DNA of 64,000 bases from an uncultured Fusobacterium sp. (GTDB taxonomy: Bacteria; Fusobacteriota; Fusobacteriia; Fusobacteriales; Fusobacteriaceae), in contig UQOH01000001.1 of assembly GCA_900542625.1 (NCBI GenBank), positions 1 through 64,000 of the forward strand, given 5' to 3'. The notes beneath the pieces are model-generated. The model was given only the letters and a program-made list of their open reading frames with translations. It did not search any database and was not told the DNA's origin. Below, in pieces: positions 9,725 through 18,331 of the stretch. The position numbers and the translations under genes are program-made. Each line of letters starts with the position of its first letter. Position 1 is the stretch's first letter.

Positions 9725-9768
9725 AAAGAACTTGCTGAAAAGTAGAAATTAAGTTTGGGAGGACTAAA

Positions 9769-10668
9769 ATGGATTTAAGTTTATTGAAGGGAATATATGT
9801 ACCAATTCTTACTCCGGTAGATGAGAACGAGAATGTAGATGTAGAAAAGCTTAGAAAACAAGTTAATTTCATAATTGACGGAGGAGTTCACGGAATTCTT
9901 GCTCATGGAAGCAACAGTGAATTTTATATGTTTGATGATGAAGAATATGAAATGATAACAAAAGTAATACTTGATGAAGTTGATGGAAGAGTTCCTGTAA
10001 TTATGGGTGTAGGAGCAATCAGAACTTCAAAATGTGTTAAACTTGCTCAAATGGGAAAAAGATTAGGTGTAGACGGAATAGCTCTTTTACAGCCTATGTT
10101 TTTAAAACCAACAGAAGAAGAGCTGTTTTTACACTACAAAACAGTTGCAGATTCAATAGGAGAACTGCCATTGTTAATTTATAACAATCCAAGAATAGGT
10201 TATACTCTTTCTGGAGATTTAGTAGAAAAATTAGCAAGAGAAGTTAAAAATATTGTTGGAATAAAAGATTCAAGCGGAGATATAAATCAGGTTCTTGAAT
10301 TTATAAGAAGAACAAGAGATACAGGATTTAAAGTATTTGGAGGAAAAGATACTTTACTGTTCTCATCATTAACAATAGGAGCTGTTGGAGGAGTATGTAC
10401 AACTGCTAATATTTTTCCTGAGTTATTAACTTCAATATATAATAAATATGCTGAAGGAGATTTAAAAGAATCTTTAGAACTTCAATTCAAATTAAATCCA
10501 GTAAGATTGTCTATGGATAAAGCAAGTTTCCCAGTTGCAACAAAAGATATGGCTAATATAAACAATATGAATGTAGGAGATCCTATCAAACCAAATCTTT
10601 CATCTAAAAAAGCTGTTACAGATTTTATGGCAGTAAAAATGGAAGAAGCTGGTCTTTTAAAGAGGTAA
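9769..10668 (+). CDS. DapA-superfamily lyase, probable 5-dehydro-4-deoxyglucarate aldolase
   Basis: A 299-residue TIM-barrel class I lyase of the DapA/N-acetylneuraminate lyase superfamily. The Schiff-base lysine K166 (GIKDSSGD) and the proton-relay tyrosine Y138 (YNNP) are present, and the GSNSEF motif at 48-53 resembles the GSNGEF of 4-hydroxy-2-oxoglutarate aldolases more than the GTTGE of DapA. It lies between garR and garK, exactly where E. coli has garL (a metal-dependent aldolase of a different family). Inference: it cleaves 5-dehydro-4-deoxy-D-glucarate to pyruvate and tartronate semialdehyde. The alternative, a KdgD-type decarboxylating dehydratase giving 2-oxoglutarate semialdehyde, fits the neighbours less well. 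Confidence 0.8.
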   Translation: MDLSLLKGIYVPILTPVDENENVDVEKLRKQVNFIIDGGVHGILAHGSNSEFYMFDDEEYEMITKVILDEVDGRVPVIMGVGAIRTSKCVKLAQMGKRLGVDGIALLQPMFLKPTEEELFLHYKTVADSIGELPLLIYNNPRIGYTLSGDLVEKLAREVKNIVGIKDSSGDINQVLEFIRRTRDTGFKVFGGKDTLLFSSLTIGAVGGVCTTANIFPELLTSIYNKYAEGDLKESLELQFKLNPVRLSMDKASFPVATKDMANINNMNVGDPIKPNLSSKKAVTDFMAVKMEEAGLLKR

Positions 10669-10672
10669 GCTT

Positions 10673-11821
10673 ATGAAAAAGATGAAAATAGTTATTGCTG
10701 TAGATTCTTTTAAAGGAAGTGCTACATCAAAAGAAGTTTCTGAATATATTGAAAAAGGAATAAAAAAAGTATACAGTGACATTTCCATAAAAAAAGTTCC
10801 TATTGCTGACGGAGGAGAGGGAACAGTTGAAGCAATAGTGGAATCAGCAGCTAATGGAGAATACAAGTTTATAGAAGTTCCGGGACCTCTTGGAGCTCCT
10901 GTAAATGCAAGATATGGTATCATAGGGGAAAAAATAGCTGTAATGGAAATGGCTGAAGCATCAGGAATAAATCTTGTAAAGCGTGAAGAACTTAATCCAT
11001 TTGCAACAAGCACATATGGAGTAGGGGAAGTTCTGAAAGCAATACTTGATAAAGGAATAAGAGAAATTTATATTGGGGTTGGAGGAAGTGCTACAAATGA
11101 CGGCGGAGCAGGAATGCTTGCATCATTAGGAGCAAAGTTCTATAATTCTGAAAATGAAGAGATAGGATATACTCCAAGTGAATTGAAAAATATTTCAAAA
11201 GTAGATTTAACACAAGTTGATAAAAGGATTTTTGAATCTGAAATAATTGTATTGTCTGATGTACGCAATACTCTTTGCGGTAAAAACGGAGCATCATATA
11301 TCTTTGGACCTCAAAAAGGAGCAACTCCTGAAGGAGTAAAAGAACTGGACAGCATCTTAGAAAAATACGGCGATATTATAGATGAAGTTACAGGAAAAAA
11401 ATATTCTGCTGAACCTGGAAGCGGAGCAGCAGGAGGACTTGGATATGCTCTTTTAAGTGTATGCAAAGCTCAGTTTAAAGAGGGAATTGTTAAGATTATG
11501 GACTTAATAAATCTTGAAGAGACAATTAAAGATGCAGACCTTGTTATTACAGGTGAAGGAAGAATAGATAACCAGTCTGTATATGGAAAAGCGCCAGTGG
11601 GGATAGCAAAAATGGCTAAGAAGTATGACATACCGGTTATTGCTGTGGTAGGAAGTTCAGACAGAAATCTTGAAGACATTTATAAAAATGGAATAGATTT
11701 GGTTCTTGATATAATTAATGAACCTATGAGTCTTGACAAAGCAATTAAAGATGTAGGGCAGCTCCTTGAATTTACAGGAGAAAAAGCAATCAGAGCCTTC
11801 TGTTTAGGAAAAAAATATTAA
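10673..11821 (+). CDS. garK: Glycerate kinase (GarK/GlxK family)
   Basis: Phosphorylates D-glycerate to 2-phosphoglycerate (the usual product of this family), sending hexarate carbon into lower glycolysis. The 382-residue sequence has the family hallmarks DSFKGSATSKEVS at the N-terminus, the PIADGGEGT segment near residue 43, GVGGSATNDGGAGM near 140, and GSGAAGGLGYALL and ITGEGRIDNQS in the C-terminal part. It starts 4 bases after the preceding stop, with GAGGT as ribosome binding site, so it is translationally coupled to the aldolase-like gene. Confidence 0.95.
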   Translation: MKKMKIVIAVDSFKGSATSKEVSEYIEKGIKKVYSDISIKKVPIADGGEGTVEAIVESAANGEYKFIEVPGPLGAPVNARYGIIGEKIAVMEMAEASGINLVKREELNPFATSTYGVGEVLKAILDKGIREIYIGVGGSATNDGGAGMLASLGAKFYNSENEEIGYTPSELKNISKVDLTQVDKRIFESEIIVLSDVRNTLCGKNGASYIFGPQKGATPEGVKELDSILEKYGDIIDEVTGKKYSAEPGSGAAGGLGYALLSVCKAQFKEGIVKIMDLINLEETIKDADLVITGEGRIDNQSVYGKAPVGIAKMAKKYDIPVIAVVGSSDRNLEDIYKNGIDLVLDIINEPMSLDKAIKDVGQLLEFTGEKAIRAFCLGKKY

Positions 11822-11835
11822 CTTACTATTTTTAA

Positions 11836-11864
11836 AAAAAGGGACTGCTTGGCAGTCCTTTTTT
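11836..11864 (+). terminator. Terminator of the garR-garK operon
   Basis: GGACTGC / GCAGTCC (11842-11848 with 11852-11858) with a 3-base loop, flanked by an A run and followed by TTTTTTC. Confidence 0.85.
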
Positions 11865-11890
11865 CTTTAAAATAATTTTTAGGAGGAAAA

Positions 11891-12745
11891 ATGAGAAAAA
11901 AAGTGATGTTTCCTGATGGGACATATATTGAAAATATGGGAATAGGAACATGGTATATGGGAGATTCTCAAAGTGAAAGAGATGAAGAGATTGCAAGTAT
12001 CAGATATGCTCTTGATAACGGAGTCAGAATAATAGATACAGCAGAGATGTATGGAAACGGAAGAAGTGAACTTCTTGTTGGAGAGGCTATAAAAGGATAT
12101 GACAGAGAAAAGCTTTTTATAATTTCCAAAGTACTTCCAAGCAATGCAGGAAGAGGAAGAATATTTCAGGCATGTGAAAACACTTTAAAAAGACTGGGAA
12201 CAGACTATCTTGATCTGTATCTTCTTCACTGGAGAGGAATGATTCCTTTTGAAGAAACGATAGAGTGTATGGAAGAACTAAAAAGAAGAGGGAAAATACG
12301 TCGTTGGGGAGTATCGAATATGGATATTTATGAAATGGAAGAGATAGTGTCTTCAGCAGACGGAGAAAACTGCTGCGCTAATCAGGTTCTTTATCATTTA
12401 GGTTCTCGTGGAATAGAATATTCTTTAAAACCATTTACAGACAGCCATAATATTCCCACAATAGCTTATTGTCCTCTTGCACAGGGAGGAAGACTTAGAA
12501 AAAAACTTCTTGAATCTAATGCAGTAAGAACAGTAGCTCATAAATATAATATAACGCCTATACAGGTTTTATTATGTTTTACTCTGAGCCAGGATAATAT
12601 GCTGTCAATTCCTAAAGCAGCAAAAGTCAGCCATATGAAGCAAAATCTACAGTGTCTTGATATTGAATTGACGGAAGAAGATTTAAAACTTCTTAGTACA
12701 GAGTTTGGTGCTCCAACAAGAAAAATGCCTCTTGATATAGAATAA
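11891..12745 (+). CDS. Aldo/keto reductase
   Basis: A 284-residue NADPH-dependent oxidoreductase of the aldo/keto reductase superfamily. The catalytic tetrad is visible as D49, Y54, K80 and H113 (IIDTAEMYG, IISKV, LLHW). Length is normal for bacterial prostaglandin-F-synthase/YtbE-like members. It follows the garK terminator with its own GGAGG site, and no clear promoter was found in the short gap. A role in reducing an aldehyde intermediate of hexarate breakdown is possible, but such enzymes are broad and the sequence does not fix the substrate. Confidence 0.9.
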   Translation: MRKKVMFPDGTYIENMGIGTWYMGDSQSERDEEIASIRYALDNGVRIIDTAEMYGNGRSELLVGEAIKGYDREKLFIISKVLPSNAGRGRIFQACENTLKRLGTDYLDLYLLHWRGMIPFEETIECMEELKRRGKIRRWGVSNMDIYEMEEIVSSADGENCCANQVLYHLGSRGIEYSLKPFTDSHNIPTIAYCPLAQGGRLRKKLLESNAVRTVAHKYNITPIQVLLCFTLSQDNMLSIPKAAKVSHMKQNLQCLDIELTEEDLKLLSTEFGAPTRKMPLDIE

Positions 12746-12868
12746 AAAAATTATTTAAATAAAAAAATATAAAAAAAGATATTAATTTAAAATTTTAAAA
12801 AAATTAAAGTTATGAAAAATATTGAAAAAATTGATAGATGTTAGGGAAAATATATATATTATGTTGTA

Positions 12869-12897
12869 TTGACTTTGAAGTGAATAAGGAGTATAAT
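12869..12897 (+). promoter_or_regulatory. Promoter of the first DUF3798 binding-protein gene
   Basis: TTGACT at 12869-12874, 17-base spacer, TATAAT at 12892-12897, preceded directly by GGAG. The gap 12746-13006 holds no gene; the leader from the likely start site is about 100 bases. Confidence 0.8.
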
Positions 12898-13006
12898 CAC
12901 ATTTAATTAATTGCTTACTTAATAGTAACTGTAGTACCAAAAAAACGAACTCTATTAATTTAAGTTTTTAGTTTACAATGATTATAGGAAAATGGGAGGA
13001 AGGTTT

Positions 13007-14176
13007 ATGAAAAAAGCACTAATGGCAATGTTTATGACTGCAATATCAGCAGTAAGTTTCGCGTATCATATAGGTGTAGTCAGCGGAACAGTATCACAAT
13101 CTGAGGACTCATTAAGAGGAGCAGAAGCTATAATGGCTAAATATGGAGCTGCTGACAAGGGTGGAAAAGTAGTTCATATAACATATCCAGATAACTTTAT
13201 GCAGGAAATGGAAACAACTATATCTCAAATAGTTGCTCTTGCAGATGATCCGGAAATGAAAGCAGTAATTATGACAGAGGCAGTTCCCGGAACTGTTGAG
13301 GCATTCAGAAGGATAAAAGATAAAAGACCTGATATTATATTAATGGCTAACACAGCTCATGAAGATCCGGAAATGATAGCTGATGTATCAGATTTAGCAT
13401 TATATCCAGATGCAATAGCAAGAGGATATTTAATTGTTACAGCAGCAAAAGAAATGGGAGCAGATAAATTTGTTCACGTATCTTTCCCAAGACACTTAAG
13501 CTATGAAATGTTATCAAGAAGAAGAAATATAATGGCAGAAACTGCTAAAGATTTAGGAATGGAATTTATAGATGTATCTGCTCCAGACCCAGTAAGTGAT
13601 GTTGGAGTTGCAGGAGCTCAGCAATATATTCTTGAGCAGGTTCCTAACTGGTTAAATAAATTTGGTAAAAATACAGCATTCTTTGCAACAAATGACGCTC
13701 ATACAGAACCTCTATTAAAAAGAATAGCTGAAGAAGGAGGATACTTCGTAGAAGCTGACTTACCTTCTCCAACAATGGGATATCCAGGAGCTTTAGGAAT
13801 TGATTTCAATGATTCTGAAAAAGGAAACTGGCCAGCAATTCTTAAAAAAGTAGAAAAAGTAGTAACTGACAAAGGTGCAGCAGGAAGAATGGGAACATGG
13901 GCTTACTCATATAACTTCAGTGTTGCTCAAGCAATGGGAGACCACGCAGTTAACGTTATTGAAGGTAAAGCAGACATATTAGATTTTGATGCAGTAATGA
14001 ACACATTAAAAGCTAACACACCTGGTGCAGGATGGAACGGAAGCTATCTTGTAGACGTAAATGGTGTTGAAAGAGACAACTACATCCTTATCTATCAAGA
14101 TACATATGTATTTGGTAAAGGATACTTAAATATGACAAATGTTGAAGTTCCTAAAAAATACTTTGATATCAGATAG
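13007..14176 (+). CDS. DUF3798-type periplasmic binding protein, copy 1
   Basis: A 389-residue secreted protein with a signal peptide (MKKALMAMF..., cleavage probably after VSFA). The body has the two-lobe fold expected of sugar/purine-type binding proteins: HIGVVSGTVSQSEDSLRGAE at the mature N-terminus, and EQVPNW plus FFATNDAHTEPLLKRIAEEGG in the middle. I recognise it as DUF3798, a family reported mainly in Fusobacteria and some Clostridia, with no settled ligand. Copy 2 at 14486 is very similar (roughly four residues in five by eye). The start chosen follows GGGAGGAAGG; a GTG-like earlier in-frame start lies inside that site. It is the likely receptor of the ABC importer at 15726. Confidence 0.85.
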   Translation: MKKALMAMFMTAISAVSFAYHIGVVSGTVSQSEDSLRGAEAIMAKYGAADKGGKVVHITYPDNFMQEMETTISQIVALADDPEMKAVIMTEAVPGTVEAFRRIKDKRPDIILMANTAHEDPEMIADVSDLALYPDAIARGYLIVTAAKEMGADKFVHVSFPRHLSYEMLSRRRNIMAETAKDLGMEFIDVSAPDPVSDVGVAGAQQYILEQVPNWLNKFGKNTAFFATNDAHTEPLLKRIAEEGGYFVEADLPSPTMGYPGALGIDFNDSEKGNWPAILKKVEKVVTDKGAAGRMGTWAYSYNFSVAQAMGDHAVNVIEGKADILDFDAVMNTLKANTPGAGWNGSYLVDVNGVERDNYILIYQDTYVFGKGYLNMTNVEVPKKYFDIR

Positions 14177-14253
14177 TAAGTATTTAAAAATTGAATAATA
14201 GAAAATAAAGAAGATATGAAAATTTTATTCTGAGAATAAATTTCATAAATGGT

Positions 14254-14282
14254 CACAAGGTGCATAAATTATGTGCCTTGTG
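14254..14282 (+). other. Hairpin downstream of DUF3798 copy 1
   Basis: CACAAGG / CCTTGTG closes an inner stem with two G-U pairs. There is no U run after it (CTCCCCA follows), so it is not a standard intrinsic terminator; it may protect the 3' end of the message. It lies in the 309-base gap 14177-14485, which otherwise holds only the next promoter. Confidence 0.45.
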
Positions 14283-14355
14283 CCTCCCCAAAACTATCCT
14301 AAAAGTAAATCCTGTATTTTATTAAAATACTTGTTGAAATCCCTTACAAAATTTA

Positions 14356-14384
14356 TTGACACTTACAGTTATTAGGAGTATAAT
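14356..14384 (+). promoter_or_regulatory. Promoter of the second DUF3798 binding-protein gene
   Basis: Consensus TTGACA at 14356-14361, 17-base spacer, consensus TATAAT at 14379-14384, preceded by GGAG as in the copy 1 promoter. The second gene can therefore be expressed independently. Confidence 0.88.
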
Positions 14385-14485
14385 CGAAACATTAGATTAA
14401 CACTGAGAATGTCAAAAGATTAAAAATTTTAATAAAATTTAAGCTGGAGATATTTCTAAGATATTTTTGGGGAGGGAATTTTTTT

Positions 14486-15664
14486 ATGAAAAAGTTTTTT
14501 GTTGGAATTTTTATGTTGATTCTTTCGATGGCAGCTTTTGCTGAAGCAGAGTATCACATAGGAGTAGTAAGCGGTACAGTATCACAATCTGAGGACTCAT
14601 TAAGAGGGGCAGAGGCAATAATGGCTAAATATGGAGCAGCCAGTGAAGGCGGAATGGTAGTTCATGTTACTTATCCTGATAACTTTATGCAGGAAATGGA
14701 AACAACAATTTCTCAAATAGCATCTCTTGCAGATGACCCTAAGATGAAAGCAGTTGTTATGACAGAGGCTATACCTGGAACTGTTGAGGCATTCAGAAGA
14801 ATAAGAGCTCAAAGACCTGATATTCTTTTAATAGCCAATACTGCGCATGAAGATCCTGATATGATAGCAGACGTAGCTGACTTAGCACTTTATCCAGATG
14901 ATATTATAAGAGGATATACAATAGTAAAAGCAGCAAACATGATGGGAGCAACTAAATTTATGCATATCTCTTTTCCTAGACACTTAAGTTATGAACTTCT
15001 TTCAAGAAGAAGAAACATAATGAAAGCAACAGCAGAGGATTTAGGAATGGAATTTATAGATACTTCTGCACCAGACCCGGTAAGTGATGTTGGAGTTGCA
15101 GGAGCTCAGCAGTACATTCTTGAGCAGGTTCCTAACTGGGTAAAAAGATACGGTAAAGATATAGCATTTTTCGCAACAAATGACGCTCACACAGAACCTT
15201 TATTAAAAAGAATAGCAGAAGAGGGAGGATATTTTGTAGAGGCTGATATGCCGTCACCTACAATCGGATACCCTGGAGCTTTAGGAATAAAATTTGATGA
15301 TTCTGAAAAAGGAAACTGGCCGGCAATACTTAAAAAAGTTGAACAGGCAGTTGTTGAAAAAGGCGGAGCAGGAAGAATGGGAACATGGGCTTTCTCATAC
15401 AATTTTAGTACTGCAACAGCTTTAGGAGATCACGCAGTTAATGTTATCGAAGGAAAATGCGATGTATTAGACTTTGATGCAATAATGGGTTCTCTGAAAA
15501 ACAGCACTGCAGGAGCCGGATGGAATGGAAACTACTTAGTAGATGCAGATGGTGTTGAGAGAGAAAATTATATCCTTATTTACCAAGATACATATGTATT
15601 TGGAAAAGGATTCTTACATATGACAGATTTAGAGGTACCTAAAAAATATCTTGACATTCAATAG
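14486..15664 (+). CDS. DUF3798-type periplasmic binding protein, copy 2
   Basis: A 392-residue secreted paralogue of the protein at 13007, with signal peptide MKKFFVGIFMLILSMAAFA. Nearly all conserved blocks are the same (EDSLRGAEAIMAKYG, YPDNFMQEMETTISQI, TAHEDP, APDPVSDVGVAGAQQYI). Differences are scattered and conservative, consistent with a tandem duplication that kept function and perhaps altered ligand preference. It is separated from the ATPase gene by a hairpin, so it should be made in excess of the membrane complex. Ligand unknown. Confidence 0.85.
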   Translation: MKKFFVGIFMLILSMAAFAEAEYHIGVVSGTVSQSEDSLRGAEAIMAKYGAASEGGMVVHVTYPDNFMQEMETTISQIASLADDPKMKAVVMTEAIPGTVEAFRRIRAQRPDILLIANTAHEDPDMIADVADLALYPDDIIRGYTIVKAANMMGATKFMHISFPRHLSYELLSRRRNIMKATAEDLGMEFIDTSAPDPVSDVGVAGAQQYILEQVPNWVKRYGKDIAFFATNDAHTEPLLKRIAEEGGYFVEADMPSPTIGYPGALGIKFDDSEKGNWPAILKKVEQAVVEKGGAGRMGTWAFSYNFSTATALGDHAVNVIEGKCDVLDFDAIMGSLKNSTAGAGWNGNYLVDADGVERENYILIYQDTYVFGKGFLHMTDLEVPKKYLDIQ

Positions 15665-15672
15665 TAATGAAA

Positions 15673-15704
15673 AGAAGGGTAGTTTGAAAAAGCTACCCTT
15701 TTAT
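15673..15704 (+). terminator. Attenuating terminator between binding protein and ABC operon
   Basis: AAGGGTAG / CTACCCTT (15675-15682 with 15693-15700) with inner A-U pairs, then TTTTATT. Partial read-through would give high binding protein and lower ATPase/permease levels. Confidence 0.75.
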
Positions 15705-15725
15705 TAATATGAAAGGTGGGAATTG

Positions 15726-17321
15726 ATGGAAAACACACTATTAGAAATAAGAAACCTATCGAAGTCTTTCGGAGAAAACACAGTTCTGAAAGATATAAAT
15801 CTTGATATCAAAGAGGGAGAAGTAATAGGGCTGGTTGGAGAAAACGGTGCCGGAAAATCTACTCTTATGAAAATCATTTTTGGAATGCCTGTAATAAAAG
15901 AAACAGGAGGATATAACGGAGAGGTTAAAGTAAACGGAAAAGTTGTAAACTTTAACAGCCCTTTTGATGCTCTTGCAGCAGGAATAGGAATGGTTCACCA
16001 AGAGTTCTCTTTAATACCCGGATTTAAAGCAAGCGAAAATATAGTTCTTAACAGAGAAACTACAAAACAGAGCCTTCTTGAATTGTTATTTGGAGACAGA
16101 ATAAGAGTAATAGACGGAAAAACAATAAAGCAGAGATCAAAAGATGCTATCGGACATCTTGGAGTAACAATTGATGAAGAAGAGTATGTTGATCAGATGC
16201 CTGTTGCTCACATGCAGTTTACAGAGATAGCAAGAGAGATTGAAAGAGAAAATACAAAACTTTTAGTACTAGACGAACCTACAGCTGTTCTTACAGAGAG
16301 TGAAGCAGAAGTTTTGGTTCAGACAATAAAAAGACTTTCAGAAAAAGGAATTGCAATAATATTTATCACTCACAGACTAGATGAAATAATTGCAGCATGT
16401 GATAAAGTTGTAGTTTTAAGAGACGGTGTTATGATAAATGCTGTTCCTACACAGGAAACAAATGTAGATGAAATTACACAATGGATGATAGGAAGAAAAA
16501 TAGAAAGCAGCAGCGAGGAAGAGGCAAAAACAGTTTCAGGTGATGACTCAGATATTATCCTTGATATTAAAAACCTTGCAGTTGACATGCCTGGAGAAGT
16601 TGTAAAAAATCTTAACTTAAAAGTAAGAAGAGGAGAGATACTTGGGCTTGGAGGAATGGCAGGACAAGGAAAAATCGGAGTTGCCAATGGAGTTATGGGA
16701 CTTTATTTAACAACAGGGGAAGTTCTTTTTAATGGACAGCCTATAAAAATAAACGATCCGGCAGACCCTCTTAAAAAAGGATTATTCTTTATGTCTGAAG
16801 ACAGAAAGGGAGTTGGACTTCTTCTTGACAGATCTATTGAAATGAATATTGCTTATCCTGCAATTCAAATTAAAGAGCAGTTTTTAAAATCTTTTGCAGG
16901 ATTTATAAAATACCAAGACAATGAGGCAATAAAGGAAAATGCTAAAAAATATATCAAAAATCTTGAAATAAGATGTATGAGTGAAGAGCAGAAAGCTCAG
17001 GAGCTTAGCGGAGGAAATCAACAGAAAGTATGTCTTGCAAAAGCATTTACTATGGAGCCTGAACTTTTGTTTGTATCTGAACCAACAAGAGGAATTGACG
17101 TAGGAGCCAAAAAACTTGTTCTTGATTTCTTGAAACAATACAATAAAGAAAAAGGAGTAACAATAGTTATAACTTCTTCTGAGGTTGAAGAATTAAGATC
17201 AGTATGTGACAGAATTGCTATTATAAATGAAGGAAGAGTAGCAGGAATACTTCCGCCTCAGGCAGATATATTAGAATTTGGTAAATATATGGTAGGAGTA
17301 GGAGGAAACGGAAATGATTAA
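15726..17321 (+). CDS. ABC transporter ATPase with two nucleotide-binding domains (sugar/nucleoside type)
   Basis: A 531-residue cytoplasmic ATPase of the RbsA/MglA and BMP-importer class, with two fused ATP-binding domains. The first has Walker A GENGAGKST (about 37-45) and an intact Walker B LLVLDEPTAVL, but a poor signature. The second has a degenerate Walker A (GGMAGQGK), a good signature LSGGNQQKV, and a Walker B-like FVSEPTRGID with Ser in place of Asp (about residue 453), as is common for the second domain of BMP-type importers. The ATG at 15726 follows AGGTGGG. It powers the permeases at 17314 and 18332. Confidence 0.92.
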   Translation: MENTLLEIRNLSKSFGENTVLKDINLDIKEGEVIGLVGENGAGKSTLMKIIFGMPVIKETGGYNGEVKVNGKVVNFNSPFDALAAGIGMVHQEFSLIPGFKASENIVLNRETTKQSLLELLFGDRIRVIDGKTIKQRSKDAIGHLGVTIDEEEYVDQMPVAHMQFTEIAREIERENTKLLVLDEPTAVLTESEAEVLVQTIKRLSEKGIAIIFITHRLDEIIAACDKVVVLRDGVMINAVPTQETNVDEITQWMIGRKIESSSEEEAKTVSGDDSDIILDIKNLAVDMPGEVVKNLNLKVRRGEILGLGGMAGQGKIGVANGVMGLYLTTGEVLFNGQPIKINDPADPLKKGLFFMSEDRKGVGLLLDRSIEMNIAYPAIQIKEQFLKSFAGFIKYQDNEAIKENAKKYIKNLEIRCMSEEQKAQELSGGNQQKVCLAKAFTMEPELLFVSEPTRGIDVGAKKLVLDFLKQYNKEKGVTIVITSSEVEELRSVCDRIAIINEGRVAGILPPQADILEFGKYMVGVGGNGND

Positions 17322-18330
17322 TATAAAAAAGACTATACAGAATATGGGTTGGCCTAGAATTATCATAGGACTTTTCCTTTTACTGATGTACATTTCATGT
17401 CCTTTCTTAGGGCTTGATTTAAAAGCAGCTCTTAGCGATACAGTAGTAAGATTTGGAATGAACGTTGTACTTGTTTTATCACTTGTGCCTATGATTCAGG
17501 CAGGAACAGGACTTAATTTTGGTATGCCTTTAGGAGTAGAAGCAGGACTTCTTGGAGCAGTAATAAGTATTGAAATGGGGCTTAGCGGAATAGCTGGTTT
17601 CTTTGGGGCAATTCTTATTTCAATCCCTTTTGCAGTACTTTTTGGATGGCTTTATGGTGTAATCCTTAATAAAGTTAAAGGCGGAGAAATGATGATTGCT
17701 ACATATATAGGGTTCTCATCAGTTGCTATAATGTGTATTATGTGGCTTATTCTTCCATTTAAAAGTCAGGATATGATATGGGCTTACGGAGGAGAAGGGC
17801 TTCGTACAACAATCAGTGTTGAAAACTACTGGCACAGAATACTTGCAATAGGAAACAGCAGTTTTCCTTTTGGAGAAATAGTAATGTTCGCAGTTCTTGG
17901 ATTTGCAATCTGGCTGTTCTTCAGAACAAAAGGCGGACTTGCTATGAAAGCAGTTGGAGCAAATGAAAAATTTGCCAGAGCAACAGGAATAAATATAGAC
18001 AGAGAAAGAATAAAATCTGTTGTGTTATCAAGTGTTCTTGCTGCAGTGGGAATTATTATCTATCAACAAAGCTTCGGATTTATTCAATTATACTTAGCAC
18101 CTTTCTATATGGCTTTCCCTGCAATAGCAGCTATCCTTATAGGAGGAGCATCAGTTAACAAAGCAACAATTATAAACGTAATAATCGGAACATTCCTTTT
18201 CCAAGGAATACTTACAATGACACCAAGTGTTGTAAACGGAATAATAAAAACAGATATGTCTGAAACAATCAGAATTATTGTATCAAATGGAATGATACTT
18301 TATGCATTAACTAGAAAGGGGGAACTATAA
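17314..18330 (+). CDS. ABC transporter permease 1 (BPD_transp_2 type)
   Basis: A 338-residue integral membrane protein with about nine hydrophobic segments and the sugar/nucleoside permease pattern: GTGLNFGMPLGVEAGLLGAV near residue 70, a central KGGEMMIATYIGF coupling-type segment, KAVGANEKFARATGINIDRE near 215, and IAAILIGGASVNKATIINVI near 275. It overlaps the ATPase gene by 8 bases, so translation is coupled. It pairs with the next gene as a heterodimeric channel, as in nucleoside (BMP) importers. Confidence 0.9.
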   Translation: MINIKKTIQNMGWPRIIIGLFLLLMYISCPFLGLDLKAALSDTVVRFGMNVVLVLSLVPMIQAGTGLNFGMPLGVEAGLLGAVISIEMGLSGIAGFFGAILISIPFAVLFGWLYGVILNKVKGGEMMIATYIGFSSVAIMCIMWLILPFKSQDMIWAYGGEGLRTTISVENYWHRILAIGNSSFPFGEIVMFAVLGFAIWLFFRTKGGLAMKAVGANEKFARATGINIDRERIKSVVLSSVLAAVGIIIYQQSFGFIQLYLAPFYMAFPAIAAILIGGASVNKATIINVIIGTFLFQGILTMTPSVVNGIIKTDMSETIRIIVSNGMILYALTRKGEL

Positions 18331-18331
18331 G

